A DNA stretch of 64,000 bases from assembly GCF_022844465.1 (NCBI RefSeq), contig NZ_JALHLP010000010.1, forward strand, positions 1-64,000. Reading direction: 5' to 3'. The position numbers were made by a program, and so were the translations under genes. The stretch is from Bradyrhizobium sp. GTDB lineage: Bacteria; Pseudomonadota; Alphaproteobacteria; Rhizobiales; Xanthobacteraceae. Positions 1 to 8,047 of this stretch are shown here, in pieces (within the stretch, counting starts at the first letter, position 1; every line of letters starts with the position of its first letter). The notes under the pieces were generated by a model, which did no database searches, was not told where the DNA came from, and saw only the letters and a program-made list of their open reading frames with translations.

Positions 1-96
1 GGCTACAACTTCCGCCGCCTGATCCGGTGGCTCAGGCTCTTGCTGCGTCTGTTCCTAACTGCACTCTTCCCCGGCGTCCGGCTCAATCCAGCGTGA
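1..96 (+). pseudogene. C-terminal tail of an IS5-like transposase (partial, cut by window start)
   Basis: Reading frame 1 is open from the first base to a TGA at 94-96. It encodes 31 residues beginning GYNFRRLIRWLRLL and ending RLNPA. A Gly-Tyr-Asn-Phe-x2-Leu start followed by a basic, leucine-rich helix is typical of the extreme C-terminus of IS5-superfamily transposases. The rest of the gene, if present, lies outside the window, so it is not possible to say whether the element is intact. The transposon end would fall in the roughly 25 bases between this stop and the hairpin at 126-147. Confidence 0.6.
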
Positions 97-125
97 GCTC
101 GATGTTCTTCACGGACGACAAAAAA

Positions 126-147
126 AGCCCCGGACGATGCCGGGGCT
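126..147. terminator. Bidirectional intrinsic terminator
   Basis: An 8-bp perfect GC-rich stem (AGCCCCGG / CCGGGGCT) with a 6-base loop is flanked by an A-run on the left and TTTT on the right. It can therefore terminate in both directions. It lies 48 bases beyond the stop of the minus-strand outer-membrane protein gene and just after the transposase tail. Confidence 0.8.
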
Positions 148-195
148 TTTGAGATGGTCAATCGGGAGATGGGTCGTCGAGATCAATACTCGATA

Positions 196-975
196 TCAAT
201 ACCTGCCGGATACCGGTGCGCCGCCCCAGTTGAAGCGATAGACCAGCGAGGTCAGCACGGAGTGGGTATAGGGCTTGACAGTTTCAGCAGTACCGCTCGC
301 CGCGCCTGTCGCGGTCACAATGTTGTTGAGCTGCTTGCGCTCGAACTGGGAGAACCGGTATTCGGTCTTCAGATACAGGCCGGGCAGGAACGAGAGCGAG
401 TGTTCGATGCCGCTGCCGAGGAACCAGCCATCATAGGTCGCGCCGGGGAGGGCGGTTCCGGAAAGGGCGAGCGTAAGTGGGTTGCGGTAGTTGACCTGGT
501 CAAAATGGGATTGGGTCCAGCCGCCGCTGAAATAGCTCAGGACCGAGGGTGTGATGAGGTAACCGACACGGCCGCCGACCGCCCAGGCCGAATCCTGCTT
601 GAGGCTGCCGACGCCGAAGACGAGCGGAGGGCCGATTTTATCGCCATCGACATCCATGAAGCTGTAATCGCCGAATGCGCCGAACACAAAGTTGCCGCCG
701 AACTGGTAGTCGCAACCGACCTGGACATTGCCGAAGTAACCGCGGCCGCCAGCATCGCCCTGATGGGCGACGAAAGCCCCCGTGGTGGGATCCACCTGCC
801 GGGTTTCGGCGTTGTACATGCTGTAGCCGCCGCCGCCGCCGATGTAACAGCCGGTCCAGGACGGCGCGTAGGCGACAGGGGCGGCCCGCATCGGGGCCTT
901 GGCGGCCATGTCGGCTGCCAGCGCGGGGCCAGAGAATGCCGCCATTGCGGTCAGCGCGATCACCAGTTTCTGCAT
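196..975 (-). CDS. Outer-membrane beta-barrel (Omp25/31-like porin family) protein
   Basis: A 259-residue protein. A signal peptide (MQKLVIALTAMAAFSGPALA, cleaved before ADMAAK) is followed by the motif APSWTGCYIGGGGGYS, the usual first strand of Omp25/OMP_b-brl proteins in Rhizobiales. The protein has alternating aromatic and glycine strands throughout and ends VLTSLVYRFNW, a typical last beta-strand with terminal aromatics. It should be an eight-stranded outer-membrane barrel of structural role. The ATG at 975 is chosen because it gives a clean signal peptide; the frame stays open upstream to 1188, but that extension is basic and unlike a secreted protein. The gene is single and ends at the hairpin at 126-147. 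Confidence 0.85.
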   Translation of the reverse strand: MQKLVIALTAMAAFSGPALAADMAAKAPMRAAPVAYAPSWTGCYIGGGGGYSMYNAETRQVDPTTGAFVAHQGDAGGRGYFGNVQVGCDYQFGGNFVFGAFGDYSFMDVDGDKIGPPLVFGVGSLKQDSAWAVGGRVGYLITPSVLSYFSGGWTQSHFDQVNYRNPLTLALSGTALPGATYDGWFLGSGIEHSLSFLPGLYLKTEYRFSQFERKQLNNIVTATGAASGTAETVKPYTHSVLTSLVYRFNWGGAPVSGRY

Positions 976-1197
976 AGTCCCAAATCCCTTCAGCCAAGAG
1001 CGCCGGACCCGGCGGTTCCAAAAAGGGTGCGCGAGCACCGATTCCCCAAATTCAGTACGGAAACTATACCCGGTTCCGCCCGAAATGCTGTTGCGGGGCG
1101 GGCACACTTGCCGGGAAAGGTGGGGAGGTGGAAGGAGATATCGCCAGGCGCGTGAGGCCCGCCGACGCGGCGTGATCGGGATTTGCAATTGACTACG

Positions 1198-1328
1198 TCG
1201 TCATTCCGGGGCGCCGCAAAGCGGCGAGCCCGGAATCCATTTCTCCACGTTCATTTGCGGGACGATGGATTCTCCGATGCGCAATTGCGCATCGTAGTTC
1301 GATGCTGGCGCATCGCCCGGAATGATGA
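1198..1328. repeat. Dispersed palindromic repeat, copy 1 (GTCATTCCGGGGC family)
   Basis: The left end (CATTCCGGGGCGC) and right end (GCCCGGAATGATG) are inverted copies of each other. The same ends and a related interior occur at 16576-16653 and 20158-20238. It fills the gap between parE and the outer-membrane protein gene. Such elements are abundant in Bradyrhizobium and relatives. This copy is the longest, with about 50 extra bases in the middle. Confidence 0.75.
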
Positions 1329-1360
1329 TCTTGAAACGTCGCGGGGATCAACCCGGACGC

Positions 1361-3409
1361 TCACACGTCCAGCAAATCCTCGCGGGCGAATTCCGCCTTG
1401 TCGGAGATGAAGGCGAATCTCGCCTCGGCCTTGGTGCCCATCAGCCGCTCGACCGAGTCGGCGGTGCCCTCGCGGTCGTCGGCCAAAAGCACCACGCGCA
1501 ACAGGGAGCGCCGGGCCGGGTCCATGGTGGTTTCCTTGAGCTGCGCCGGCATCATTTCGCCGAGGCCCTTGAAGCGGCCGACATCGACCTTGGCATTGGC
1601 GTTGAATTCGCTCTTCAGCAGAGCTTCCTTGTGGGCGTCGTCGCGGGCGTAGACCGTCTTGCTGCCATGGGTGAGCCGGTAGAGCGGCGGCACCGCAAGA
1701 TAGAGATGGCCGCCGTCGATCAGCCGCGGCGTCTGGCGGTAGAAGAACGTGATCAGCAGCGCGGCGATGTGGGCGCCGTCGACGTCGGCGTCGGTCATGA
1801 TGATGATGCGGGAGTAACGCAGGTCTTCCTCGCGATACTGCGCCAGCGTGCCGCAGCCGATCGCCTGCATCAAATCGGCGAGCTGGGCGTTGGCGGTCAG
1901 CTTGTCCTTGCCGGCGGAAGCCACGTTGAGGATTTTTCCGCGCAAGGGGAGGACCGCCTGGGTCTTGCGGTCGCGCGCCTGCTTGGCGCTGCCGCCGGCC
2001 GAATCGCCCTCGACGATGAACAGTTCGGAGCCTTCGGTCGCGGTGTTGGTGCAGTCGGCGAGCTTGCCGGGCAGCCGCAGCTTCTTCACCGCGGTCTTGC
2101 GCGAGGTTTCCTTCTCGGCGCGGCGGCGCAGCCGCTCGTCGGCGCGCTCGACAACGAAGTCCAAGAGCCTGTTGGCCTGCAGCGGATTGCCCGACAGCCA
2201 GTGGTCGAACGGATCCTTGATCGCCTGTTCGACGATGCGCTGGGCTTCCGCGGTCGCCAGCCGGTCCTTGGTCTGGCCCTGGAATTCGGGCTCGCGCACG
2301 AACACCGAGAGCATGACGGCGGCGCCGACCATGACGTCCTCCGAGGTGATGGGCGCGGCGCGCTTGCCCTGGCCGATGCGCTCGGCATGGTCCTTCAGGC
2401 CGCGCAGCATCGCGCTGCGCATGCCGGCCTCATGGGTGCCGCCGTCGGGCGTCGGCACGGTGTTGCAGTAGGAGGAGAGGAAGCCGTCGGCGTCCGCCGT
2501 CCACGCCACGGCCCATTCGCAGGCGCCATGGGCGCCGTTGCGCCCGGACTTGCCGGAGAAGATGTCAGGATGCACCAGCGTGTCGGCGTGAATGGCGGCG
2601 GCGAGATAGTCCTTCAGGCCGCCGGGAAAATGGAAACTGTCCTCGGCGGGCACGTCGTCGACGCCCTTCAGCAGCGCGGGGTCACAGCGCCAGCGAATCT
2701 CGACGCCGCCGAACAGATAGGCCTTCGAGCGCGTCATCTTGAACAGGCGCTGCGGCTTGAAAGCCGCCTTGGCGCCGAAAATGTCGGCGTCAGGCTTGAA
2801 GCGGATGCGGGTGCCGCGGCGGTTGTTGATCTTGCCGAGGTCCTCGAGCTTGCCCTTGGGATGGCCGCGCTCGAAACTCATGCGGTAGAGTTTCTGGCTG
2901 CGCGCGACCTCCACCTCGAGCCGCGAAGACAGCGCGTTGACCACGGAGATGCCGACGCCGTGCAGGCCGCCCGAGGTCTCGTAGACCTTGGAATCGAATT
3001 TTCCGCCGGAATGCAGCGTGCACATGATGACTTCGAGCGCAGACTTCTTCGGGAATTTCGGATGCGGATCGACCGGGATGCCGCGGCCATTGTCGGTGAC
3101 GGTGAGGAATCCGTCGGCGCCGAGATCGACCTCGATGAAAGACGCGTGCCCCGCCAGCGCCTCGTCCATGGCGTTGTCGATCACCTCGGCGAACAGATGA
3201 TGCAGCGCCTTTTCGTCGGTGCCGCCGATATACATGCCGGGGCGGCGGCGCACCGGCTCCAATCCTTCCAGCACCTCGATGTCGGCGGCGGTGTAGCCGG
3301 CCTCGGCGCTGCCGGCCCGCGCGGCCGCCGATGTGCGGGCCTTTGATTCCGACCCGAACAGGTCGCTGGACGACTTGGTTTTTGCCGATGATTTCAATGG
3401 TTTGGACAT
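1361..3409 (-). CDS. parE: DNA topoisomerase IV subunit B
   Basis: A 682-residue type IIA topoisomerase ATPase subunit that works with ParC to decatenate chromosomes in the cytoplasm. The GHKL ATPase domain is clear: EVIDNAMDEA near residue 75-84 holds the Mg-binding Asn, and GLHGVGISVVNAL is the ATP-lid glycine motif. The TOPRIM domain has EGDSAGGSAKQARDRKTQ near residue 465 and the acidic triad DADVDGAHI near residue 541. The C-terminal GEMMPAQLKETTMD motif is present. The length is that of ParE rather than the longer GyrB of this group. The N-terminal 40 residues are Ser/Ala/Lys rich and probably disordered. parC is not in the window. Confidence 0.95.
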   Translation of the reverse strand: MSKPLKSSAKTKSSSDLFGSESKARTSAAARAGSAEAGYTAADIEVLEGLEPVRRRPGMYIGGTDEKALHHLFAEVIDNAMDEALAGHASFIEVDLGADGFLTVTDNGRGIPVDPHPKFPKKSALEVIMCTLHSGGKFDSKVYETSGGLHGVGISVVNALSSRLEVEVARSQKLYRMSFERGHPKGKLEDLGKINNRRGTRIRFKPDADIFGAKAAFKPQRLFKMTRSKAYLFGGVEIRWRCDPALLKGVDDVPAEDSFHFPGGLKDYLAAAIHADTLVHPDIFSGKSGRNGAHGACEWAVAWTADADGFLSSYCNTVPTPDGGTHEAGMRSAMLRGLKDHAERIGQGKRAAPITSEDVMVGAAVMLSVFVREPEFQGQTKDRLATAEAQRIVEQAIKDPFDHWLSGNPLQANRLLDFVVERADERLRRRAEKETSRKTAVKKLRLPGKLADCTNTATEGSELFIVEGDSAGGSAKQARDRKTQAVLPLRGKILNVASAGKDKLTANAQLADLMQAIGCGTLAQYREEDLRYSRIIIMTDADVDGAHIAALLITFFYRQTPRLIDGGHLYLAVPPLYRLTHGSKTVYARDDAHKEALLKSEFNANAKVDVGRFKGLGEMMPAQLKETTMDPARRSLLRVVLLADDREGTADSVERLMGTKAEARFAFISDKAEFAREDLLDV

Positions 3410-3629
3410 GAGCTCTTGATGTGTTGCGCGCGAGGTCGCGTCGCGAATCGGTGATGATGACTATGCCACGGATGGGCTCAAAAAGTGACGGCGAGGGTCG
3501 ACTCCCGGCGGCCAGTCGGTCCGGCGGCAATGCACGGAACCCAAGGCGTTGAGTCTTGCCGCGTGCATGGCTTGATTTCATCCTCGGGTTGCGTGAAGGT
3601 CACGTGGTCGCGCAGGGGAAGAGGGTCCA

Positions 3630-4078
3630 ATGTTCAGGTTGCTGTTGGCTGCGGCGCTCGCGGCGTCCTGTGGCGGCTGCGCGTCGGTGACGCGCGGCAC
3701 GACCGAGAACATCTCCATATCCAGCACGCCGTCGGGCGCGACGGCCGAACTGTCGGGGCTGGACAATGCGACGGCCTGCGTCACCCCTTGCGTGGTCGTG
3801 GCCAAGCGCAGTGCCGATATCACGTGACCGTCACCAAGGAGGGATATGAGCCGCAGGTGATCCCGCTGACCAAGGAGATTCCCGGAACGGGCGCGGCGGG
3901 CTTCGCCGGAAACCTCTTGCTTGGCGGACTGGTCGGCATGGGCGTCGATGCGGCCACCGGTGCGGCGCTCGATCACAAGCCCAATCCCGTCATAGTCACC
4001 CTGCAGCCGATTGCTCCTGCATCGTCGCGCCCGGCAAAGCCGCGCCCGCCCAGGCGGCCGCCATCACCGCAAAGCTGA
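3630..4078 (+). pseudogene. PEGA-domain-like lipoprotein, disrupted by a 1-base frameshift
   Basis: An ATG at 3630 with a purine-rich ribosome site begins a lipoprotein signal peptide ending in the lipobox SCGGC. The mature part carries SSTPSGATAELSG and ACVTPC, typical of PEGA-type surface-layer repeats. The frame stops at 3825-3827 after the sequence RSADIT. The natural continuation, VTVTKEGYEPQVIPLTKE and then a Gly-rich hydrophobic stretch and a basic Pro-rich tail, is read in another frame from 3824 to the TGA at 4076-4078. Restoring one base (ATC ACC GTG in place of ATC ACGTG, near 3822) rejoins the halves into about 149 residues. It is either a recent pseudogene or a sequencing error. 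Confidence 0.75.
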
Positions 4079-4287
4079 CGCGCCAGTACATCTCATCGTC
4101 AGGTATTTACCTGCCTGCTTCTGTCGGGTTAAGGACACTTCGCGGCGAGCGCGAGCTCGCAAACCACCCCCCGCCTTTGTGACTTGATGTTGCGGCAGGG
4201 GCTGGCTTACCTGTCCTTTGCTCGCAAACCCGTAGAATGGTTGCAAGAGGTCGAGTCGGGTGGAAGGGCTACGAAGGGCAACTCGGA

Positions 4288-4818
4288 ATGGAAGACTTTG
4301 CGCGCACGCTGGCGGATTTTGTGCGCGAGCATCAGGTCTGGGCCGCGCCGATCGTGCTGGTGCTGGCGTTCGGCGAATCGCTCGCCTTCGTCTCGCTGGT
4401 GGTGCCGGCCTGGGGCGCGCTGGTCGCGATCGGCGCGCTGATCGGCGTCAGCGGGATCAACTTCTGGCCGGTCTGGATCGCCGGCGCGCTAGGGGCTGCG
4501 CTGGGCGATTGGCTGTCCTATTGGCTGGGATTCAAATACAAGGAACACGTCGCCGAGATGTGGCCGCTGTCGCGGTTTCCGACCATCCTGCCGCGCGGCG
4601 AGGCCTTCGTGCAGAAGTGGGGCGTGCCCTCGATCTTCATCGGCCGCTTCTTCGGCCCGTTGCGGGCATCGGTGCCGCTCGCTGCCGGTATTTTCGAGAT
4701 GTCCTACTGGCCGTTCCAGATCGCCAATTTCGTGTCCGCGCTGGTGTGGTCGGCGGTGCTGCTGCTGGGGGGCGACGTGATGGCGAGGATCGCCACATGG
4801 CTGTTGCGGGCGGTGTAG
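4288..4818 (+). CDS. DedA family membrane protein
   Basis: A 176-residue inner-membrane protein of the DedA/SNARE-associated family, whose members include undecaprenyl-phosphate and phospholipid flippases that support envelope homeostasis. Visible family marks are the re-entrant segment FGESLAFVSLVVPAWGAL, an acidic GDWLSYWLG motif and the conserved arginine motif FIGRFFGPLRASVPLAAG near residue 125-140. Four to five hydrophobic segments follow one another. The ATG at 4288 is preceded by GAAGGG at proper spacing; an upstream ATG at 4237 would add 17 polar residues. It appears to be a single gene. Confidence 0.88.
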   Translation: MEDFARTLADFVREHQVWAAPIVLVLAFGESLAFVSLVVPAWGALVAIGALIGVSGINFWPVWIAGALGAALGDWLSYWLGFKYKEHVAEMWPLSRFPTILPRGEAFVQKWGVPSIFIGRFFGPLRASVPLAAGIFEMSYWPFQIANFVSALVWSAVLLLGGDVMARIATWLLRAV

Positions 4819-4822
4819 AGTT

Positions 4823-4854
4823 TGACCCTCTCCGTTGGTTAAGGGAGAGGGTCA
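4823..4854. repeat. Inverted repeat after the DedA gene
   Basis: The arms TGACCCTCTCC and GGAGAGGGTCA (11 bp, perfect) are separated by 10 bases, directly after the DedA stop. No T-run follows on the plus strand, so it is not a textbook intrinsic terminator. It may act as a 3' stem-loop or belong to a short dispersed repeat. Confidence 0.55.
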
Positions 4855-4900
4855 GTAACTTGGCGACTTCCAAGTTGGGCGAGGGGGCAGTTCGACTGGC

Positions 4901-5896
4901 CTACAGCGACGAATTCCAAAGCGCAGGGATCCAGCGATAGCCATTTCCATCCTTCTCCACCCGCACGAGCCCCGGGAATCCGGCATGGAACGCCTGGATA
5001 GGCATCTTTTCCGCGATAGCCATATCGTAAAGCTTGCGCCGCGTTTGGACAGCGAGCGGCTTGTCGACGTCAAACACCGCCTGCCACTCGGGATTCTTGA
5101 CGAAGAGGAAAGCGGCCCCGGCCGTGATATCGACCTGCACCAGCAACTTTTCCGAGCCGGAGGTGACGACAAAAGAAGTATGACCCGGCGTATGACCGGG
5201 GCTGGCGACGGACGCAATGCCGGGCGCAAGCTCCTTGCCGGCGTCATACTGTGTCACCTTGCGGCCGAGAGCATCGAATACCCTTCTCGAATTCTTGAAG
5301 TTGCCCTCGAGGATGGGGTTTCCTGTTCCCTTGCTCATCTCGCCGTCGTCCATCCAGAATTTCCACTCCGCTGACGGCACCATGATCTCGGCATTCGGAT
5401 AGGCGGCCTTGTTGTCCGCAGTCAGGAGTCCGTTGATATGGTCTCCGTGAAAATGCGAGATTATCACGGTATCGACGCTATTACGGTCGATGCCGGCTGC
5501 CGCAAGATTGGTTTGAAACTGTCCGGCCTTGCCCTTGCTTTGCTCGTAGGTGGCGGGGCCGAGACCGGTGTCCACCACGACAAGCTTGGATCCGGTATTG
5601 ATGACGATCGGGTTGTAGCTGTGGGTAGCCTTGTCCGGCGGCAGGTAGTTGTCGGCGAATGCCTTGCTGACCTCGTCCTTCGATGCGTTGACGACATAGT
5701 TGTCCGCTCGCGGTGCAACGGTGATCCCGTCGGAAACGACGGTGATCTGGTGTGTGCCGATGTTGTAACGGTAAAAGCCGGGAGCTTGCTTGTCGGCTAG
5801 GGGCGCGCCGGCGCGGGCCCATGTCCCGCCGGCGAGCGGGACAAGGGTGGTTGCGGCGACGCCAGCCAGGGCCGCGCGGCGGGTGAATTCTATCAT
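4901..5896 (-). CDS. Tat-exported metallo-beta-lactamase-fold hydrolase
   Basis: A 331-residue protein. The N-terminus has a twin-arginine signal (FTRRAALAGVAATTLVPLAGG), suggesting folded export to the periplasm. The metal site HFHGDH (HxHxDH) lies near residue 147-153, with further ligands in SPGHTPGHTSF and a late AFHAGFPG motif. This is the MBL superfamily branch that includes lactonases and other hydrolases with two metal ions; the substrate cannot be told from sequence. The gene is alone, with DedA converging from the left. Confidence 0.85.
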   Translation of the reverse strand: MIEFTRRAALAGVAATTLVPLAGGTWARAGAPLADKQAPGFYRYNIGTHQITVVSDGITVAPRADNYVVNASKDEVSKAFADNYLPPDKATHSYNPIVINTGSKLVVVDTGLGPATYEQSKGKAGQFQTNLAAAGIDRNSVDTVIISHFHGDHINGLLTADNKAAYPNAEIMVPSAEWKFWMDDGEMSKGTGNPILEGNFKNSRRVFDALGRKVTQYDAGKELAPGIASVASPGHTPGHTSFVVTSGSEKLLVQVDITAGAAFLFVKNPEWQAVFDVDKPLAVQTRRKLYDMAIAEKMPIQAFHAGFPGLVRVEKDGNGYRWIPALWNSSL

Positions 5897-6090
5897 TTGC
5901 GATGTCCTCGTGTTGGGGGCGGCATGAAAGGGAAGAGATAGCCGTGTCGGAAAATTCTGCTCTTTCCCTGGCTAAAAACCCCCGGTCGGCTCGAAAATTC
6001 CCGACCTTCCTCACGATATGAAACGGGGCGGAGCGCGATCACGGTGCTGGCATTTGACCCCACGCGCGGGCGCGCAACGCCACGTTTGGC

Positions 6091-6119
6091 TTGACCCGGG
6101 AACCGGGCGGCCCTATAGC
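6091..6119 (+). promoter_or_regulatory. Sigma-70-like promoter for the paiB-like/argC leader
   Basis: TTGACC at 6091-6096 and TATAGC at 6114-6119 are separated by exactly 17 bases. The predicted start site, 7-8 bases after the -10 box, falls at about 6126-6127, on the first base of the ATG of the short leader ORF, so the leader would be translated as a leaderless message. Confidence 0.6.
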
Positions 6120-6126
6120 CGCGCCC

Positions 6127-6204
6127 ATGATGATCAACGCCCCGACCATGTCGAACGCCCGCCGCCGCCGCGCCATCGCGGTCAGGGCGGACGCCTGCGT
6201 TTGA
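6127..6204 (+). CDS. Candidate arginine-rich leader peptide upstream of paiB-like/argC
   Basis: A 25-codon ORF begins with two ATG codons at the predicted transcription start and ends in TGA at 6202-6204. It contains four consecutive CGC arginine codons (residues 12-15, NARRRRAIAV) and a fifth Arg at residue 20. A hairpin with a T-rich tail follows 13 bases after the stop, and the paiB-like/argC run begins at 6303. The arrangement resembles ribosome-mediated attenuation by arginine availability, which suits argC. Arg runs arise easily in GC-rich DNA, so this remains a hypothesis. The matching geometry at the DAHP synthase leader in this window is what makes me list it. Confidence 0.45.
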   Translation: MMINAPTMSNARRRRAIAVRADACV

Positions 6205-6217
6205 GGTCGTCGCCCCT

Positions 6218-6252
6218 GCCGCCGGATCGGGTCCCGCGGCTTCTTCCTTTTC
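6218..6252 (+). terminator. Candidate attenuator hairpin before paiB-like/argC
   Basis: The arms GCCGCCGG (6218-6225) and CCCGCGGC (6233-6240) pair at 7 of 8 positions around a 7-base loop. They are followed by TTCTTCCTTTTC, a pyrimidine tail with eight T in twelve. A GGCGG at 6186-6190 inside the leader ORF could pair with CCGCC of the 5' arm as an antiterminator, and the Arg codons could in turn sequester that GGCGG. Confidence 0.45.
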
Positions 6253-6302
6253 AAGGCAACGCGGTCTGATCAGGCGGCTCCTACGTCAAGCAGGAGTTTG
6301 AG

Positions 6303-6986
6303 ATGTATACGCCCCCTCCGTTCAAGCCCGACCGCGCCGCCAGCCTGGCGTTTGCGCAGGCGCGCGGCTTTGGGCTCGCCTGCGCGTGGGATGGCAACAA
6401 GCCGGTCGCCTCGTCGCTGCCGTTCTACCTCACCTCCGCCAATGACGGCACGCCGCGCGCCGCGTTCCATGTCGCCCGCCAAAATCCGTTGGCAAAACTC
6501 GCGAACGGGACGACGTCCTGGCTGCTCGCCGTGACCGGCGCGGATGCCTATGTGTCACCGGACTGGTACGTCTCGCCCGACCAGGTGCCGACCTGGCTCT
6601 ATCAGGCGGTACACCTGACCGGCCCGGTACGGGCGATGTCCGACGACGAACTCGCCGAGCAAATCGAGAGGCTCAGCGCCAGGTTCGAGGACAGGCTGCT
6701 TCCGAAAAAGCCGTGGTTGTCGTCGAAGATGACGGCCGGGCGGCTCGAGGCGATGAAGAAAGCGATCGTGGGACTTGAGATGACGGTCGAGGAGATCGAA
6801 GGCAGCTTCAAGCTGAACCAGCACAAGTCGGATGCGGACTATTCGGCGCTGGCCCACGCGCTGGCCTCGCAACCCGACGCCGATGCGCTCGCCATCGCAA
6901 CCCTGATGCGCGAGGCGCGGCCGCTGGCTTTCGCGGCGGATGCGGTACAAGACAATCAAACGACTGCGCCTGAAAGGAGCGTGTGA
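6303..6986 (+). CDS. PaiB-like FMN-binding split-barrel protein
   Basis: A 227-residue protein beginning MYTPPPFKPDRAASL, the usual start of PaiB family proteins, preceded by AGGAG at good spacing. Diagnostic stretches are FHVARQNPLAKL, the flavin-pocket motif DAYVSPDWYVSPDQVPTW and the C-terminal FKLNQHKSDADY. PaiB was described in Bacillus as a negative transcriptional regulator, but the fold is that of an FMN-binding split barrel and its role in proteobacteria is unclear. The stop codon overlaps the start of argC by one base (TGATG), so the two are surely co-transcribed and probably translationally coupled. Confidence 0.85.
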   Translation: MYTPPPFKPDRAASLAFAQARGFGLACAWDGNKPVASSLPFYLTSANDGTPRAAFHVARQNPLAKLANGTTSWLLAVTGADAYVSPDWYVSPDQVPTWLYQAVHLTGPVRAMSDDELAEQIERLSARFEDRLLPKKPWLSSKMTAGRLEAMKKAIVGLEMTVEEIEGSFKLNQHKSDADYSALAHALASQPDADALAIATLMREARPLAFAADAVQDNQTTAPERSV

Positions 6987-8032
6987 TGAGCACGAAGAAG
7001 ATCGGCATTCTCGGCGCGTCCGGCTATACCGGTGCCGACGCGGTGCGCCTCCTGGCGCGGCATCCGAATGCCGAGATCGCCGCGCTCACCGCCAATACCC
7101 ACGCCGGCAAAGCCATGGGCGAGGTGTTTCCGCATTTCTTCATGCTGGACCTGCCGAAGCTCGTCGAATGGGAAAAGGTCGACTGGACCACGCTCGACGC
7201 GGTTTTCTGCGGGCTGCCGCACGGAACCACCCAGGAGATCATCGCCGCAGTCCTCAAGGCCAATCCCGGAATCAAGGTCCTCGACATGTCCGCCGATTTC
7301 CGGCTGCGCGACAAGGAAACCTATGCGCAATGGTACGGCCATGAGCACCGGGCGCTCGAACTGCAGCGTGAGGCGGTCTATGGCCTGACCGAGTTCTACC
7401 GGGAAAAGATCACCTCGGCGCGGTTGGTCGCCTGTCCCGGCTGCTATCCGACAGCGGCGCTGCTGGCGCTGGTGCCGCTGGCCAAGGCAAAACTGATCGA
7501 CGTCGACGATATCGTCATCGACGCCAAATCCGGCGTCACCGGCGCCGGCCGCGGGCTGAAGCAGAACACGCTGTTCAGCGAGGCTGGCGAGGGCCTCTCG
7601 CCCTATTCGGTCGGCACCCACCGGCACGCGCCCGAAATCGAGCAGGAGATCGGCGTCGCGGCGGGCGCAGGCGTGACGGTGAATTTCACGCCGCATCTCA
7701 TTCCGATGGCGCGGGGCGAACTCTGCACGTCCTACGTCAAGCTGAACGGCGCGACTCCGGACGATTTGCGGGCCGCGCTGGAGAAGGCCTACGCCAAGGA
7801 ACCATTCGTGCATGTCGCGAAGAAGGGCGTGCTGCCGCAGACGCAGAATGTGCGTGGCTCGAACTACGTGCAGATCGGCGTCGTCGCCGACCGCATCAAG
7901 AACCGGGCGATCGTGATTTCCACGCTCGACAACCTGGTGAAGGGCTCGGCCGGACAGGCGATCCAGAACATGAACCTGATGTTCGGGCTTCCGGAAACCG
8001 CGGGGCTTGAGCAGATCGCGTTGTTCCCGTAA
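6986..8032 (+). CDS. argC: N-acetyl-gamma-glutamyl-phosphate reductase
   Basis: A 348-residue cytoplasmic enzyme of arginine biosynthesis that reduces N-acetylglutamyl phosphate to the semialdehyde with NADPH. The N-terminal Rossmann motif GILGASGYTGADAVRLL is intact. The active-site cysteine is Cys153 in ACPGCYPT, and GSNYVQIG and the C-terminal NLVKGSAGQAIQNMNLM are characteristic. The ATG at 6986 is preferred over a GTG one codon earlier because AAAGGAG lies 6 bases upstream. It follows the PaiB-like gene with a 1-base overlap and is followed 15 bases later by a methyltransferase gene. Confidence 0.96.
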   Translation: MSTKKIGILGASGYTGADAVRLLARHPNAEIAALTANTHAGKAMGEVFPHFFMLDLPKLVEWEKVDWTTLDAVFCGLPHGTTQEIIAAVLKANPGIKVLDMSADFRLRDKETYAQWYGHEHRALELQREAVYGLTEFYREKITSARLVACPGCYPTAALLALVPLAKAKLIDVDDIVIDAKSGVTGAGRGLKQNTLFSEAGEGLSPYSVGTHRHAPEIEQEIGVAAGAGVTVNFTPHLIPMARGELCTSYVKLNGATPDDLRAALEKAYAKEPFVHVAKKGVLPQTQNVRGSNYVQIGVVADRIKNRAIVISTLDNLVKGSAGQAIQNMNLMFGLPETAGLEQIALFP

Positions 8033-8047
8033 TCGGAGGTTGCTGCG

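Noticed and set aside
1322..3346. Long plus-strand open frame opposite parE
   Set aside because: It is the mirror of a highly conserved topoisomerase gene; high GC content keeps the antisense frame open. No domain is recognisable in it.
4823..4854. Hairpin after the DedA gene as an intrinsic terminator
   Set aside because: No T-run follows on the plus strand; kept only as an inverted repeat.
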